NCBI GenBank assembly: GCA_963971535.1
Contig: OZ020598.1
Coordinates: 87,762,412-87,826,411, forward strand
Length of the DNA stretch: 64,000 nucleotides
Direction: 5' to 3'
Origin: Notolepis coatsorum
Lineage: Eukaryota; Chordata; Actinopteri; Aulopiformes; Paralepididae
The notes beneath the pieces were generated by a model. The model made no database searches and was not told the DNA's origin. It was given only the letters and a program-made list of their open reading frames with translations. Shown here piece after piece: positions 1-10,351 of this stretch. Each line of letters starts with the position of its first letter. Positions within the stretch are counted from its first letter, which is position 1. Both the position numbers and the translations under genes were made by a program.

Positions 1-566
1 GTTCAGGTGCATATGATACTCTTATTTTGAAAAAACTCTTGTGACAACTCGACGAGTCGTATCCGCCCTATCCGTGCCACTGCTTCTGCAAGCAGAGCAG
101 CGCGTTGGTCGGTTGGTGCACGTTAACACAGCAGTGCGCCTACACGTCCCGAAATAAGTCCGTGGTGTTTTTTCTTTCTCGCAACGGGTCAAATGCATCT
201 ACATGCTTTGCACCGTCGCCATTCCTTTATGCGCACATCGCCCGAAATTAACGTTTATGTACCATTACAATCACTACAACGTTAGCAAGCTAACAAGCTA
301 ATCCTGATCACAGGCAGAGCCAGCAGACACAGTGTGGAAAGGGAAATGGGGGGGCACTCTCTCCCCTTCCCTGTGTGTGTGTGCGTGCGTGCGTTTGGAA
401 AGACGATGAAGTCACTAGTCAAGACTCAGGACAGGAGTATATTATAGTAAACTGAGGATGGACAGATAATGATGATATTCAAATACAAGTTTCGAGAGGA
501 GTGGAAGTTTGAAGACAGACTAGACTACAATATGATGCGGGGGTGGTGAGTTGAAACAGTGTGTGT
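1..566. other. Non-coding stretch, nothing recognised
   Basis: No open frame with recognisable domains, no tRNA-like boxes and no clear repeat partner elsewhere in the window. It holds a short mixed GT/GC run near 372-394 only. It could be host intergenic DNA or an unrecognised old repeat. Confidence 0.5.
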
Positions 567-690
567 GAATGAATGAAAACTTTATTTAACAGATTGCAGA
601 ATGGGTACAGTACGGCTCAATACACACAATTGTTAAGGGGATGCAGACCAGAGAAAGACGTTTGTCTTGTTTACATCAGGGTCCCCCATT
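567..690 (-). repeat. LINE 3' tail family, copy 1
   Basis: Read on the minus strand this ends in AATAAAGTTTTCATTCATTC, that is, a polyadenylation-like AATAAA followed by a short tandem tail, as at the 3' end of many fish LINEs. Near-identical copies lie at 38718-38849 and 50882-51030; all three share the block around 'aaggggatgcagaccagaga' and stop near 'catcagggtccc'. Only about 125 bp is shared, so the copies are severely 5'-truncated. A SINE mobilised by the same LINE is an alternative. A short TG run follows at 690-708. Confidence 0.7.
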
Positions 691-1019
691 GTGTGTGTGT
701 GTGTGTGTCCCAACCGACCCCACTTCTATGTTTCAATAAATTATTTGCATTTAAAACTATTAACACTGACTCATTCCTTCAGTCCACTCAAAATTATGCT
801 AATATTCCTTATGTTGTTTATGATATTAATTTAAAATAGCATATGAGAGTATCATAGTAATAATAACACATGGCGATATACTAAATGACAGCCAAACATG
901 GCACTGCAACTAAATAACACAAATACAATAGGCACATTTGTGACTGTTACAAATATAACACGTTTTATACTTGTGCTACAAGATTTTGGCCTGTGCTACA
1001 AAACTATCAACCTCTGTAG

Positions 1020-1250
1020 CACCAGTGCTATGTGCAAAAAAAGTTAACGTACAGCCCTGGGCTCCACAGCACGGCAGCATACCAGTTGAGCTAAGCGTCG
1101 AATGAAAAACATCTGGGATTACGGCTACATAATGCCGCAAGCCTGCCGCTCCGCTCCGCGGCAGAGCGGTCCGCTCTGCGGCTGCCGCGCTGCCGCGGGG
1201 CGTGTCGCAGCCAATCAGGGAAAACGCGGAAGCACTCGGCAGCACTCTTC
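1020..1250 (-). repeat. Decayed repeat with tRNA-like head, related to 53.9-54.4 kb
   Basis: On the minus strand, 1045-1110 reads like a tRNA 5' half: TTAGCTCAACTGGTATGCTG matches an A box. The block 'ccagttgagcta...attac.gctacataatgc' and the following GC-rich 'ctgccgcg.ggcgtg' recur at 54240-54320. A 'gccaatcag' motif, also found in the fold-back elements at 26.0 and 53.9 kb, lies near 1210. This is a degraded member of that family. No coding potential. Confidence 0.5.
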
Positions 1251-3760
1251 CGCTGGGAATAAAGAATAGGCGCCCTGTCCTCTACACACAATGAAAGACA
1301 TGCATGCTAGGTACACACTTGTGCAATTGCCCTTGACCAAAGTACCAGTATTATAACTGGATTTGGTCCCCGGGTATCCAGACTGTGTCTGCCCCACTGC
1401 TCCTAGGATGAGTTAAATGCAGACATTCCTGTATGTAAAACATGTACTTGGTAAAGAGACTCTAGTTATAATACCCACTCAAACTATTATATATTGTGAG
1501 GAAAGGTGGTTTGATTATTTAGTAACGTGAAGAAACACAACCCAGATTCATCCTGAATTTCTGTTTTTGAGGTGAAAGCAAAATCCTTGAACAAGTGCTC
1601 AATTGACCAGCTATCTCAAACCCTGCCCTCTTTTCTTGATCCTCCAATCACAGATATTGCTTCAATTACCACCATGCAAAAAAAAGATATGCACTCTACT
1701 CTATGTCATGCATACAGTATACTCTATACTGAAAGCTGCTTCAGAGCATGGTACTAACACTACCAGGGTTATAGTTCAGTTACCGTCATGCTAAAAATAT
1801 AGGCACTCATGGCACTATAAAGTTAAAAGCATCCACTAATGGTCCTGTTGTGTAAGATATACACAACAGATATACTGTATAATTCAGTCCATATACTGTA
1901 GCAAATGCGAAGAAGGAAATGGTTAAGTGCAATGCCTTAAAAGAATACGTTCAGCATAATGAAAAAACCTTCTGTTTAATCATCTTCCTTAATCATCAAG
2001 CCTAGTAATGGACACACTATTTCTGACACTGGGAATACATTCCCTGAGGTCCATAGATGTCCCTAGATACCAAGAACATGCAAATGGACCTTGTATAAGT
2101 GGAGCAATCTTCCATTTACTTAGGTATGTACTTTTAGGCGAATTTAAGAGGTTAAAACGGTTTTCAAGATGCTGTGGCTTATCCGTCGAGTCAACATATT
2201 GATTGAACCATGGGTGGGGGGGGAACAATTATAATTAAAAAAAGAACTGCATTATGGACACTATTCTAAGTGTCGGTTCAATTTAAATTCGATGTTTGTT
2301 TTGAATAATTGATTTGAAACAACAACCCGCACTGTTCACAATGAGGCAGAGAAGTCTGCTATCCCATTACCATGGTAATTCATCCATTACTGTTGCAGCG
2401 AGCCATTAGGCTATAGGACGTTAGGAGCTTGTAGTACTTTGTATCCCCATATGGTTCGCCGTGTGTATTCTTTGTTCCAGTCAACTGGAGCAGGAGAAAT
2501 GTGCCTGGTTGGAGCGTCCGTATGCTGAGCGAGCTTTTGGCAGTACTGGAAGAAACACACCACTCCTTTTATTTGAGTATAACATGCTAGAATACGACTC
2601 TAGCTACTTTTAAAAGTAAAAGTATTCTACCCTGTGCTCTCCCCACATTAAATTATATATATTTCCTTCTTTTTTTCTTATAGTATTTGCTATAAAGGCT
2701 TTCATATTTCACTGCTTTTGGGAGCATCCAGTTCTTGATGTAGGCTCTTGAACTCTACATGTTCTCTGCTGTTTCTGATGGGTTTTCCCATTACAGTTAG
2801 CAGGCTCACACGTTCATGAATATAAACATGTCTTCATCAAAGCAGCCCGGTAACTGCAGGTGTCAGACAAATGATGTAAAGTAAAAAAGTAGGAATGTTC
2901 TTGTCCTGAAATTGAGTGGAGTAAAACGATACAATCCCCTAGAACAGAAATACTCCTGTGACGTACGGCAAGGTATACTTAGAAACAGCGCTTAAGTAAA
3001 TGTGCAGTGATTAGCTACCGGTACTCTGCGACCCTGGCCTTTGGCTGGTTGTTGATATGCTGAGCAAGCCTTTGGCCTGGTAACTCCAATGGGGAGAGGG
3101 ACATGTGGTCGTGGGTAGGGTATCGAAGGCGGGGGGTAGAAAGGCCACAGCTATGACCTGAACTGCACCGATAAAGTCAGAGGCTGCGTCGTACACCATC
3201 TGCTAGAGGGAGATTCCTCCTTCGCTGTCCAGGAATTCGCTGAGTTGGACAGAAAAGGACAAAAGGATCTGGCGAGAAAACACTGTTGTGTTTTTTTCTG
3301 AAGCTGTCCTTGAGACCAGTTTCCCCTTGAGTGTTACATGCAGATGAATCCCTTCTCTGCCAAAGACTGCATAATTCCAAGTAAATTAAAGAGGAAATTG
3401 GATAACTATCCCTCTCATGCAGTCCATTAGGAAAACTGACTGTCTCAAATCTGGTCTCCACCACTTTGGGGGTTGATCTTGATTACGGTCTTGTCTGAAA
3501 GGAGATGGATCTTGGTCTTGGTCTCATCTGGGATGGGTCCTGGTTTTGTCTTGGTCTCGACTAACGTGGTCCCGACTACAACACAGACAGAAAATGACCT
3601 CATTGAGTCTTGTTCAAGCAGTAGAAGTCCCTCAGTCTATTCTGCATTTGCACTGCGTACATTTCCATAGAATTTCTCTTTTGAATTGACCAGCAGTATA
3701 CCACTACTTTCACTTGTACTTGTGGCACGAGGGGGCTGGGCAGTATTTCCTGAAATCCAT
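1251..3760. other. Mostly featureless non-coding DNA with one MITE end
   Basis: The only repeat recognised is at 1614-1661, where 'tctcaaaccctgccctcttt' followed by 'cctccaatcaca' matches the ends of the small inverted-repeat element at 32891-32999. The rest has only short shadow frames, some AT-rich sequence and no recognisable exon or RNA gene. A 'cttttaaaagtaaaagta' stretch near 2607 recalls the AAAGTA-rich hAT-like repeat at 31984. Confidence 0.5.
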
Positions 3761-4041
3761 GGGGGCGACAGTGGCTCGGAGGTAGAGTAGTCGTCTGGTA
3801 ATCCCGAGGTTCCCAGTTCGATTCCCGCTCCTCCTGGGCAGCATGTCGAAGTGTCCTTGAGCAAGACACGTAACCCATAATTGCTCCTGATGAGCAGGTT
3901 GGCACCTTGCATGGTTGCCTCCGCCGTCGGTGTGTGAATGTGTGAGTTAATGGGTCAAATGTGAGGAACAAATTGTAAAGAGCTTTGGATAAAGGCTGTT
4001 ATATAAATGCAGCCATTTACCATTTATTTATTTACCATTTA
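3761..4041 (+). mobile_element. tRNA-derived SINE, copy 1
   Basis: The head has an A-box-like segment (AGTGGCTCGGAGGTAGAGTA) and a B-box-like segment (CCCAGTTCGATTCCCG), as expected for an RNA polymerase III internal promoter. The body runs through 'cttgagcaagacacgtaacc' and 'gtgtgtgaatgtgtgag', and the 3' end is 'gctttggataaaggctgtta' plus a CATTTACC-type tail. This arrangement is typical of fish SINEs that borrow a LINE 3' end. Other copies lie at 4174-4420 (inverted), 5163-5285, 5564-5596 (tail only) and 57312-57500. Non-coding and dependent on LINE enzymes in trans. Confidence 0.8.
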
Positions 4042-4173
4042 TATCACATTATTACCTTGTTAACAATAAGTGAAATGATCATTAATTGTTTAAACACCAG
4101 CACACAAATACAACATTGTCTAATGTGTTGGCCTTCTCTGTCAACATGTTTCTAATTGTTTGTCTGTCCACAT
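4042..4173. other. Spacer between tail-to-tail SINEs
   Basis: AT-rich sequence of about 130 bp separating two SINE copies whose 3' ends face each other. It would be the loop if the SINE arms paired. Confidence 0.5.
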
Positions 4174-4420
4174 GTAAATGGTAAATGGCTGCATTTATAT
4201 AGCAGATTTGTATCCAAAGCGCTTTACAATTTGTTCCTCACATTTTACCCATTCACTCACACATTCATACACAGACGGCGGAGGCAACCATGCAAGGTGC
4301 CAAGGTGTTAAGTGTCTTGCTCAAGGACTCTTCGACACGCTGCCCGGGAGGAGCGGGGATTGATCCGGAAACCTCCGGATTACCAGATGACTGCTCTACC
4401 TCCCGAGCCACTGTCGCCCT
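4174..4420 (-). mobile_element. tRNA-derived SINE, copy 2 (inverted)
   Basis: This is the same SINE as 3761-4041 on the opposite strand. It starts at the tail (GTAAATGGTAAATGGCTGCA) and ends at the tRNA-like head (reverse of GGGCGACAGTGGCTCGGGAG). The B-box region here reads GATCAATCCCC on the minus strand, so the internal promoter has decayed from GTTCGATTCCC. The pair forms an inverted repeat with arms of roughly 250 bp. Confidence 0.8.
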
Positions 4421-5162
4421 GAGCCACAACCTTGTGATTGGTTGTTGTACATTCAGTTGAAATAAAGGGGCACAAAATGAAACACTGATTAATGCATTTA
4501 CCTAACATACCAATATGGGCTAAATGAGGTCGGTATCGGTATGTTTACCGGTTTATCGGTAAACTTAAACGGTTAACTTTGTTGAACTGTGGGAAATGTT
4601 TTGGCTGATCGGAGGGGTTAAGGTGTCTTTAGAGCAGGATCCCTCCGGAAATGTGTTTTGTTTTGAGAAGCGGTAGCTGGAGATATACCAGCTTAAGCAT
4701 TCATCCCACTGCCATTGAGTCATGGCAGCCATGATACGGTCCGTCTCTCATGGCAAATGTCTGAGCTCAGGTGACATTAGGAGGGATCAACTCCACCCGC
4801 CGTGATGCTGAAACTACAGGCCACTGTAAACAGGCTGGATGTTCTGTCCACAGCGAGGTAGAATCAGATTTTTATTTTATACTCATGAAAGAGGAGGGAG
4901 GAAGGGGAGGGACTGATAGGAATCCATAACCCATAAATCCTCTAAGAATATGAGTTATGATCTACGACAGGGGCTTTCTCAAACCTGTCTTATTTAAACC
5001 TGTTTTAGGAATTCCAAATAGAGTGGGCCATAGATCTACAGTTAAAGGTATGTTGTTAAATAGCATGCACAGAATGTACGATTCAATACGGTATTTAGAA
5101 ATGTAAGAATCCAAATATGACAGCTTTGATCCTCTCATTGTGGTTCATTCTAATTAATCCAA
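4421..5162. other. Non-coding DNA, small palindrome near 4530-4560
   Basis: No gene recognised. 'ggtatcggtatgtttaccgg' followed by 'tttatcggtaaac' is a short imperfect palindrome of the CGATA type also seen in the hAT-like element at 28257-28545; it may be a fragment of such an element. Confidence 0.4.
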
Positions 5163-5285
5163 TCCCGGGCAGCGTGACGAAATGTCCTTGAGCAAGGCAC
5201 CTAATTGCTCCCGATGAGCAGTTTGGCACCTTGCATGGTTGCCTCGGTGTGTGAATGTGTGCAACAAATTGTAAAGCACTCATAA
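5163..5285 (+). mobile_element. tRNA-derived SINE, copy 3 (5'-truncated)
   Basis: Begins inside the body of the SINE ('gggcagcgtgacgaaatgtc') and runs through 'gcaccttgcatggttgcctc' to 'caacaaattgtaaagcact'. The tRNA-like head and the terminal CATTTACC tail are missing. Internal deletions relative to copy 1 are visible. Confidence 0.7.
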
Positions 5286-5433
5286 TGTATGACTGCACCT
5301 AATATCCAACTTGATTGATTCATTAATGAATTAACTCATTCAATCTTTATTTAATCTTGATGATGTCAAAGTACAAGTTAAAATACAGAACTAAAAGTTA
5401 AATAGGGAGACAAACAAGGAGTTCATCAATTAG

Positions 5434-5562
5434 AACAAGTAGCCTACAGTACATACTGCAACAAGTAGACTACATACTACAACAAGTAGCCTACATACTG
5501 CAACGAGTAGCCTACATACTGCAACAAGTAGCCTGCATACTGCAACAAGTAGCCTACATAAA
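5434..5562. repeat. 21-bp minisatellite, about 6 units
   Basis: Repeats of roughly 'tactgcaacaagtagcctaca' with single-base variants. No coding function suggested. Confidence 0.8.
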
Positions 5563-5563
5563 A

Positions 5564-5626
5564 TGGTAAATGGTGCATCTATATAGCACTTTGGGTTGGA
5601 TATGCCCCCCCCCCCCCCCCCCCCCC
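5564..5626. repeat. SINE tail fragment followed by C22 homopolymer
   Basis: 5564-5596 matches the inverted tail of the 3.8-kb SINE ('ggtaaatggtgcatctatat'). It is followed by a run of 22 C at 5605-5626. Long C or G runs recur through the window and are prone to length errors. Confidence 0.65.
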
Positions 5627-6164
5627 GGTCCTATAATGCCTGGTAAACATAGCAGAATCCCTACAGTGCTCCGTTACTGAATACAATGACTAAAATGCTT
5701 GTGGCACAATGATACCAGCCTTGTTTCACCCTGCGGTCCATCCACTCTGCCCTTCAGCCAAATCTGCTCTCAATATTCATAAGCCATCAGCGTGACGGCA
5801 AGGCCGCAGTTACTGCCTGGTGGTATTTATGAAATATCATTTTAACCTTCCATTGACACCACATGGCTGTGAGAACGTGTGAATAAAACATAGCGTCGGT
5901 CATACAGTCGGCTGCCCGCTGCTGACCTGAAAAAACACTGAAAAGCATTTGGTTTCCGTGCAAATGTATTCTTGCTCAGCCATGAATGAACGCGCTTGGC
6001 TTGCTTTACTCGTGGTGACGTCACAGTGTGCGTGTGCCGTCCGTGGTGTTGTTGGGTATCTGTGTTGACGCCCCACACTGTAGAAATGTTCCTTCCCTGT
6101 GTCATTCGGGAGCACGAGGCGCTCGGAACTCACGGGCTGCACTGTGCGTCGACACACAAGGAGG
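5627..6164. other. Non-coding stretch
   Basis: No recognisable gene or repeat. Frames of 81-87 codons on both strands overlap each other and show no domain signature. Confidence 0.4.
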
Positions 6165-6675
6165 GTTTGTTGTGACTCATGATCGGAAGATCACCGGTTC
6201 GAGCCCCGGTCAAGGCTGTTGTCGGAAAGTGGTGTTGTTGTCCAGCAGGGGGCACTCTGTCCTCTGCCTCTAGTCAGTAATAATGCCCCTGTTATTGTGA
6301 TATAGCTGTGAGTGCTTCGGAACTCGGAAGAGATGCTAAACCGAGGTCCTGACTGAATCTCGGTCGTTAAAGAACCCAGGACACCTATCGTAAAGAGTAG
6401 GGGGTTCCCCGACGTTCCTGGCCAAATTCCCAATCAGGTCTCTGACATCAAGGCCACCTAATCATCCCTTCCCCTTAATTGCCTGATATCAATCCCTGTC
6501 TCCTGAGCCTTTCAGCCATTGTGTAGTGTGATGTGTGCCTGGTGCCAGTGTGTATGGCAGGCATTGAGCCTGCGTAGCCAAAGGTTGGGTGCTACCAGTG
6601 GTGGTGAAGGAGGCAATTTCCACCCTACATTGTGGGGAGCTCTTTAAGTGTCTATATAAATGTAATGAATTATTA
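6165..6675 (+). mobile_element. Second SINE family, long copy
   Basis: A B-box-like motif, CCGGTTCGAGCCCCGG, at 6194-6209 suggests a tRNA-derived head. The body from about 6240 matches the copy at 41465-41935 over more than 400 bp: 'gcccctgtta', 'gagacgctaaaccgaggt'-type sequence, 'cgttaaagaacccaggacac', 'gtagggggttccccgacgtt' and 'gggtgctaccagtggtggtg'. The end 'ctatataaatgtaatgaatt' is the usual LINE-like SINE tail. The A box is not convincing, so the class is inferred from the whole pattern. Confidence 0.75.
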
Positions 6676-6684
6676 ATTGTGATA

Positions 6685-7110
6685 GTTCAAGTTCAAGTTC
6701 TTTATTTGTCAAATACACAACAATACAGGGGGCATTGCAGGTAATGAAGTTATTGTGTTTCGAGGTCAGATTCAACAGTGCACAATTAAGAAACATCAAG
6801 GAATACAAGAATGGTAACAATAGGTTACCTATATACAATAGGTTAAAGTAATCAAAATGATGTATAAAATGAGGTAAGATAGAATAGTCAATTATTTACA
6901 GAAAGTGTCTTGCGTGTGGTGTATGTGCATGATAAGGTGCAGTGCAGGGTGTGTGTGTCCAATAACAACAAGTAGTAGTAGTACGATAAATAAAATAAAA
7001 TATAAAAAGGAGGTAAGATAAAATAAAATAGTACATTTCTACAGAAAGTGTCTTGCGTAAAGGTGTATGTGCATCGGGTCCATTGTCTCAACATGGATTT
7101 GGTAGCTGTC
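6685..7110 (-). mobile_element. LINE 3' UTR fragment
   Basis: On the minus strand it ends with 'gaacttgaacttgaac', a short tandem tail after an AATAAA-like motif (GACAAATAAAGAACTTG). Upstream there is no open frame, only AT-rich UTR-like DNA with an internal approximate duplication: 'gaggtaaga.a...tttacagaaagtgtcttgcgt' occurs near 6870-6915 and again near 7010-7057. It resembles the 3' UTR of the LINE at 7957 in style, but I cannot show identity. Confidence 0.55.
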
Positions 7111-7871
7111 ATTTCTGCGCATCTGTCTTCGACACCTGAGACTGAAAGTGCTCAGCCACTCCCCTACGACACAACTGTAGTTCTTTAGACAGCGAGGGAA
7201 ATTATACAGCCAGACAAGTTAACAATAATTAACACATTTACAAATCGTATAAAATGTTTGACCTATTTACAGTATGAATCACGCAACCCTAATAGGAATA
7301 GCCGTGTTGACAGTGGACGACAGGGTCACTAGCTTACTAGTAGATGACCTTATATATTGAGGTAAGACTATACGTTCTATGTGAAATATGACTTTAAGAG
7401 AAGGCCAGGCCCTAAGCACAGTGCCTGCTCTAGCTAATGGACACAACAGACCAGGCCTCGGCCATTTTGTGAGTGCCATTAATCGAAAACCTTGGAGCCA
7501 TTACATCATTATGTCTGCGTTAGCTGTTAAATGGATAACCCTAATGAAACCCTTTGGGTCTTGCCGGCCCTGGGTTTCATCTGCTGTAGCTAATTTGACT
7601 TGGACGACAACCTCTAGCATCAATAATTACTCATCTGTGATGTGTAATATTTCAGGTCCACTCCATCCAAGTACCTATAGCCTACTGTACACATGATTAT
7701 GGTAATGGTCTGAGTATCGGAGATCAATATTGCAATTACACTTGTCTCACATCGATGTGCTCACACCCATACAGTAGGTTCATGCGGTTTGCTGCAGTGA
7801 GATGAACATGATAGTCTCACCCCAGGGGCCAATGCTCTTTCTGGTTAATTTGGGCCCAGTGCAAAAACAAG
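7111..7871. other. Non-coding stretch
   Basis: No repeat or exon recognised. A 102-codon frame at 7388-7696 has no recognisable domain and is most likely chance. Confidence 0.4.
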
Positions 7872-7956
7872 CTTAAAGGAACTCGCCAACATTATGGGAA
7901 ATGTGATTACCATCTTCTCCAGAGTCAGAGAAGAAAATAGATACCAATTTCCTCTC
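7872..7956 (+). repeat. Left half of a dispersed repeat split by a LINE
   Basis: 'cttaaaggaactcgccaaca' through 'accaatttcctctc' matches the reverse complement of 40437-40525. The sequence stops abruptly at the LINE tail at 7957; further sequence of the same family reappears at about 10146-10225. Probably a short non-autonomous DNA element (MITE) common in fish. Confidence 0.65.
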
Positions 7957-10145
7957 AAGTCAAGTCAAGTCAAGAGTTTTAATTGTCACGGCATACAGGT
8001 ATACAATGAAATGCGGGTGGTCTTGCCCGCAACGATGTGCAATACAGTGGTACAACATATAATAGAATAAAAAAATAAAAAAACAACATTGTGCAGTGAA
8101 CAGGTAACAGGTAACATGGAGTGACATCTCGGTATCTGTACATAGTTATTTACAGAGCATATGGGACATGCTAGTTAGCTTTGGTAGTGCAATACACTGT
8201 TCCTGTTATTCTAATTTAAAGTGTCCTTTCCTTTTGGCCATAAGTGTGCGTGTGTGCGACATGAGTGTGTGCCCGCTCATGTTAAAGTGTTAAGTGGCTG
8301 CTCGTGTGTGAGCGTGCACAGCGTGCGTGTCGTGTGTGTGTTCATGTGTGCTTGTGTGTGGATAGTTCAATGTTCTGAGCACTCAATGTTCATTGTTCAG
8401 GGCTCTGATGGCCTGGGGGAAGAAGCTGAGCCTAAGCCGCTCTGTCCTAGTAGCTGGGGTTCGCAGGCGTCTGCCTGACCTCAGCAGCTGGAACAGGCTG
8501 TTATTGGGGTGGTGAGGGTCTTTCATTATCCTGCAGGCTCTGGATTTGCACCTCTTGTTGTATAGAACCTGCAGGGGGGGTAGTGCAATACCCGTGGTAC
8601 GCTCGGCTGAGCGCACCACTCTCTGTAGGGCCTTCTTGTCCTGTGCCGTGCTGTTTCCATACCAGGCAGTGATGTTTCCGGTCAGGATGCTCTCTACAGC
8701 TCCTGAGTAGAAGGACTGGAGTATCTTCCCCGATACTCTGAACTTCCTTAACTGTCTCAGGTGGTAGAGGCGCTGTTTCGCCTTCTTTACTACTGTGTCT
8801 ATGTGTGTTGACCATGTCAGGTCCTCTGAGATGTGGACCCCCAGGTACTTAAAGCTGCTCACCCTGTCCACGGTAGCCCCGTTAATCATCAGTGGTGTGT
8901 GCGTCTCCTGCTGTCCTCTCCTATAATCCACGATCAGCTCCTTGGTTTTACCAATGTTCAGGAGCAGGCTGTTGTCCTGGCACCAGCGTTCCAGTACCTC
9001 AACCTCCTCCCGGTAGGCCTTCTCGTCGTTGTCCGAGATCAGCCCCACCACCACCGTGTCGTCTGCGAACTTCACTATGGAGTTGGAGCTGAACTTGGCC
9101 ACACAATCGTGTGTGTAGAGTGAGTACAGCAGGGGGCTCAGAACACAGCCCTGGGGGGACCCGATGCTCAGGGTGATGGTGTTGGAGGTCTGACCCCCCA
9201 CCCTGACCGCCTGGGGTCTTTCGCTCAGAAAGTCCAGTACCCAGGCGCCCAGGGCGGAGCTCAGACCTAGCTCGATCAGCTTGTCCACCAGTCTGGTGGG
9301 GACTATGGTGTTGAACGCTGAGCTGTAGTCAATGAACAACAGTCTCACATAGCCCCCCTTCTGACGGTCAAGGTGCGAGAGGGTGCTGTGCAGTACCTGG
9401 GAGACCGCGTCGTCGGTGGACCTGTTTGTCCTGTATGCAAATTGCATAGGGTCCATATCACTGGGGAGGGAGGCACAAATGTGGTCCTTGACCAGCCTCT
9501 CGAAACATGTGATGACCACAGAGGTGAGTGCCACCGGTCTGTAGTCATTTGGACATGTTGGGGAGGGTTTCTTCGGTACAGGGATGATGGTAGACATCTT
9601 GAAGCAGGCAGGCACCACTGACTCCGCCAGGGATTGATTAAATATGGCGGTGAACACTGGGGCCAGCTGGTTGGCACAGGACTTGAGTATGCGTCCTGTT
9701 ATGCCATCTGGGCCAGCAGCCTTCCTGGTGTTCACCTGCATAAATGCTCTTCTCACACTGTGTTCCGACAACGAGAGAGCGTCCCCGCCCCCCCGCGGTT
9801 GCCCCCCCCCCTCCACAACAGCCGGCACGCCAGTGACGTCACTAGCCGGAGAGCCAGCAGCGCCACTGTCTACACCAAACCGAGCGTAGAAGGTGTTGAG
9901 CTTGTCCGCGAGGGAGGCGTCGTCGCTCCCCATTGAGGGGGCGCTGACTTTATAGTCAGTTATTGTCTTCAGTCCCTGCCATAATCCTCTTGTGTCGTTT
10001 TGTGCCATTTGTGTCTCCAGTTTGTCAGCATATGTCCTCTTAGCAAGTTTAACAGCCTTGCGTAGAGTATAGACTGAAGCCTTATACTCCTCCATGTTTC
10101 CTGACTCTCTACCCAGGTTGTAGGCGGTGGTGCGAGAGTAGACAG
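7957..10145 (-). mobile_element. 5'-truncated jockey-superfamily LINE (Rex1/L2-like)
   Basis: On the minus strand the element ends in a tandem CTTGACTTGACTTGACTTG tail (7957-7976), preceded by an AT-rich 3' UTR and the reverse-transcriptase frame described separately. The 5' end is lost: the endonuclease domain is missing and the coding sequence begins upstream of the RT fingers. It sits within a dispersed repeat whose two halves flank it (7872-7956 and 10146-10225). I see no convincing target-site duplication. Confidence 0.8.
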
Positions 10146-10230
10146 ATATCCCGGCTGCAGGCAAGCCTAGCTTAGCGCAAATGAATGGAAGCGAATACGG
10201 ATCAGCTAACCTATCTGTTGGCCAATGCAT
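8383..10230 (-). CDS. LINE reverse transcriptase ORF2 C-terminal part, 615 codons
   Basis: Non-LTR reverse transcriptase, which copies LINE RNA into DNA at a nicked target. Visible RT motifs in order: AAGPDGITGRIL (about residue 171), NDYRPVALTS (228), LLFIDYSSAFN (297-307), GSPQGCVLSPLL (357-368) and the catalytic FADD (388-391). The thumb and C-terminal region (YLGV, RLYHLRQLRKF, LNNEH) follow. The upstream apurinic-type endonuclease is missing, so the protein is shorter than a complete ORF2 of about 950-1000 residues. The frame is uninterrupted, suggesting a fairly young insertion. The first 28 or so residues, including the ATG, come from the flanking repeat, not from the LINE, so the annotated start is not a native one. 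Rex1/Babar-like versus L2-like is my best guess from the motif wording only. Confidence 0.85.
   Translation of the reverse strand: MHWPTDRLADPYSLPFICAKLGLPAAGISVYSRTTAYNLGRESGNMEEYKASVYTLRKAVKLAKRTYADKLETQMAQNDTRGLWQGLKTITDYKVSAPSMGSDDASLADKLNTFYARFGVDSGAAGSPASDVTGVPAVVEGGGQPRGGGDALSLSEHSVRRAFMQVNTRKAAGPDGITGRILKSCANQLAPVFTAIFNQSLAESVVPACFKMSTIIPVPKKPSPTCPNDYRPVALTSVVITCFERLVKDHICASLPSDMDPMQFAYRTNRSTDDAVSQVLHSTLSHLDRQKGGYVRLLFIDYSSAFNTIVPTRLVDKLIELGLSSALGAWVLDFLSERPQAVRVGGQTSNTITLSIGSPQGCVLSPLLYSLYTHDCVAKFSSNSIVKFADDTVVVGLISDNDEKAYREEVEVLERWCQDNSLLLNIGKTKELIVDYRRGQQETHTPLMINGATVDRVSSFKYLGVHISEDLTWSTHIDTVVKKAKQRLYHLRQLRKFRVSGKILQSFYSGAVESILTGNITAWYGNSTAQDKKALQRVVRSAERTTGIALPPLQVLYNKRCKSRACRIMKDPHHPNNSLFQLLRSGRRLRTPATRTERLRLSFFPQAIRALNNEH
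10146..10225 (+). repeat. Right half of the LINE-split dispersed repeat
   Basis: 'cggctgcaggcaagcctagc' followed by 'gcaaatgaatggaagcgaat' and 'cggatcagctaacct' resembles 40335-40385 (caaatgaatggaagccgata, ggatcagctagg, cggccaaca). With 7872-7956 it reconstructs the repeat into which the LINE inserted. Confidence 0.6.
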
Positions 10231-10351
10231 CCTAACCTCCTAACATTTAGTCTGTTGTCCTATGGCTCTTGAATTTGTTTTAAAAAAATTATAATAATAA
10301 TTAAAAACCATGGGCTGCATTGTTCAATGGAGTTTCATATTGTGTCATTTT

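Noticed and set aside
3761..3840. Genuine tRNA gene on the plus strand
   Set aside because: The same head is present in several dispersed copies with SINE bodies; no clean cloverleaf.
7957..10145. Target-site duplication around the 7.9-10.1 kb LINE
   Set aside because: I compared the sequences next to the tail (accaatttcctctc) and next to the 5' junction (gagtagacagatat) and saw no direct repeat.
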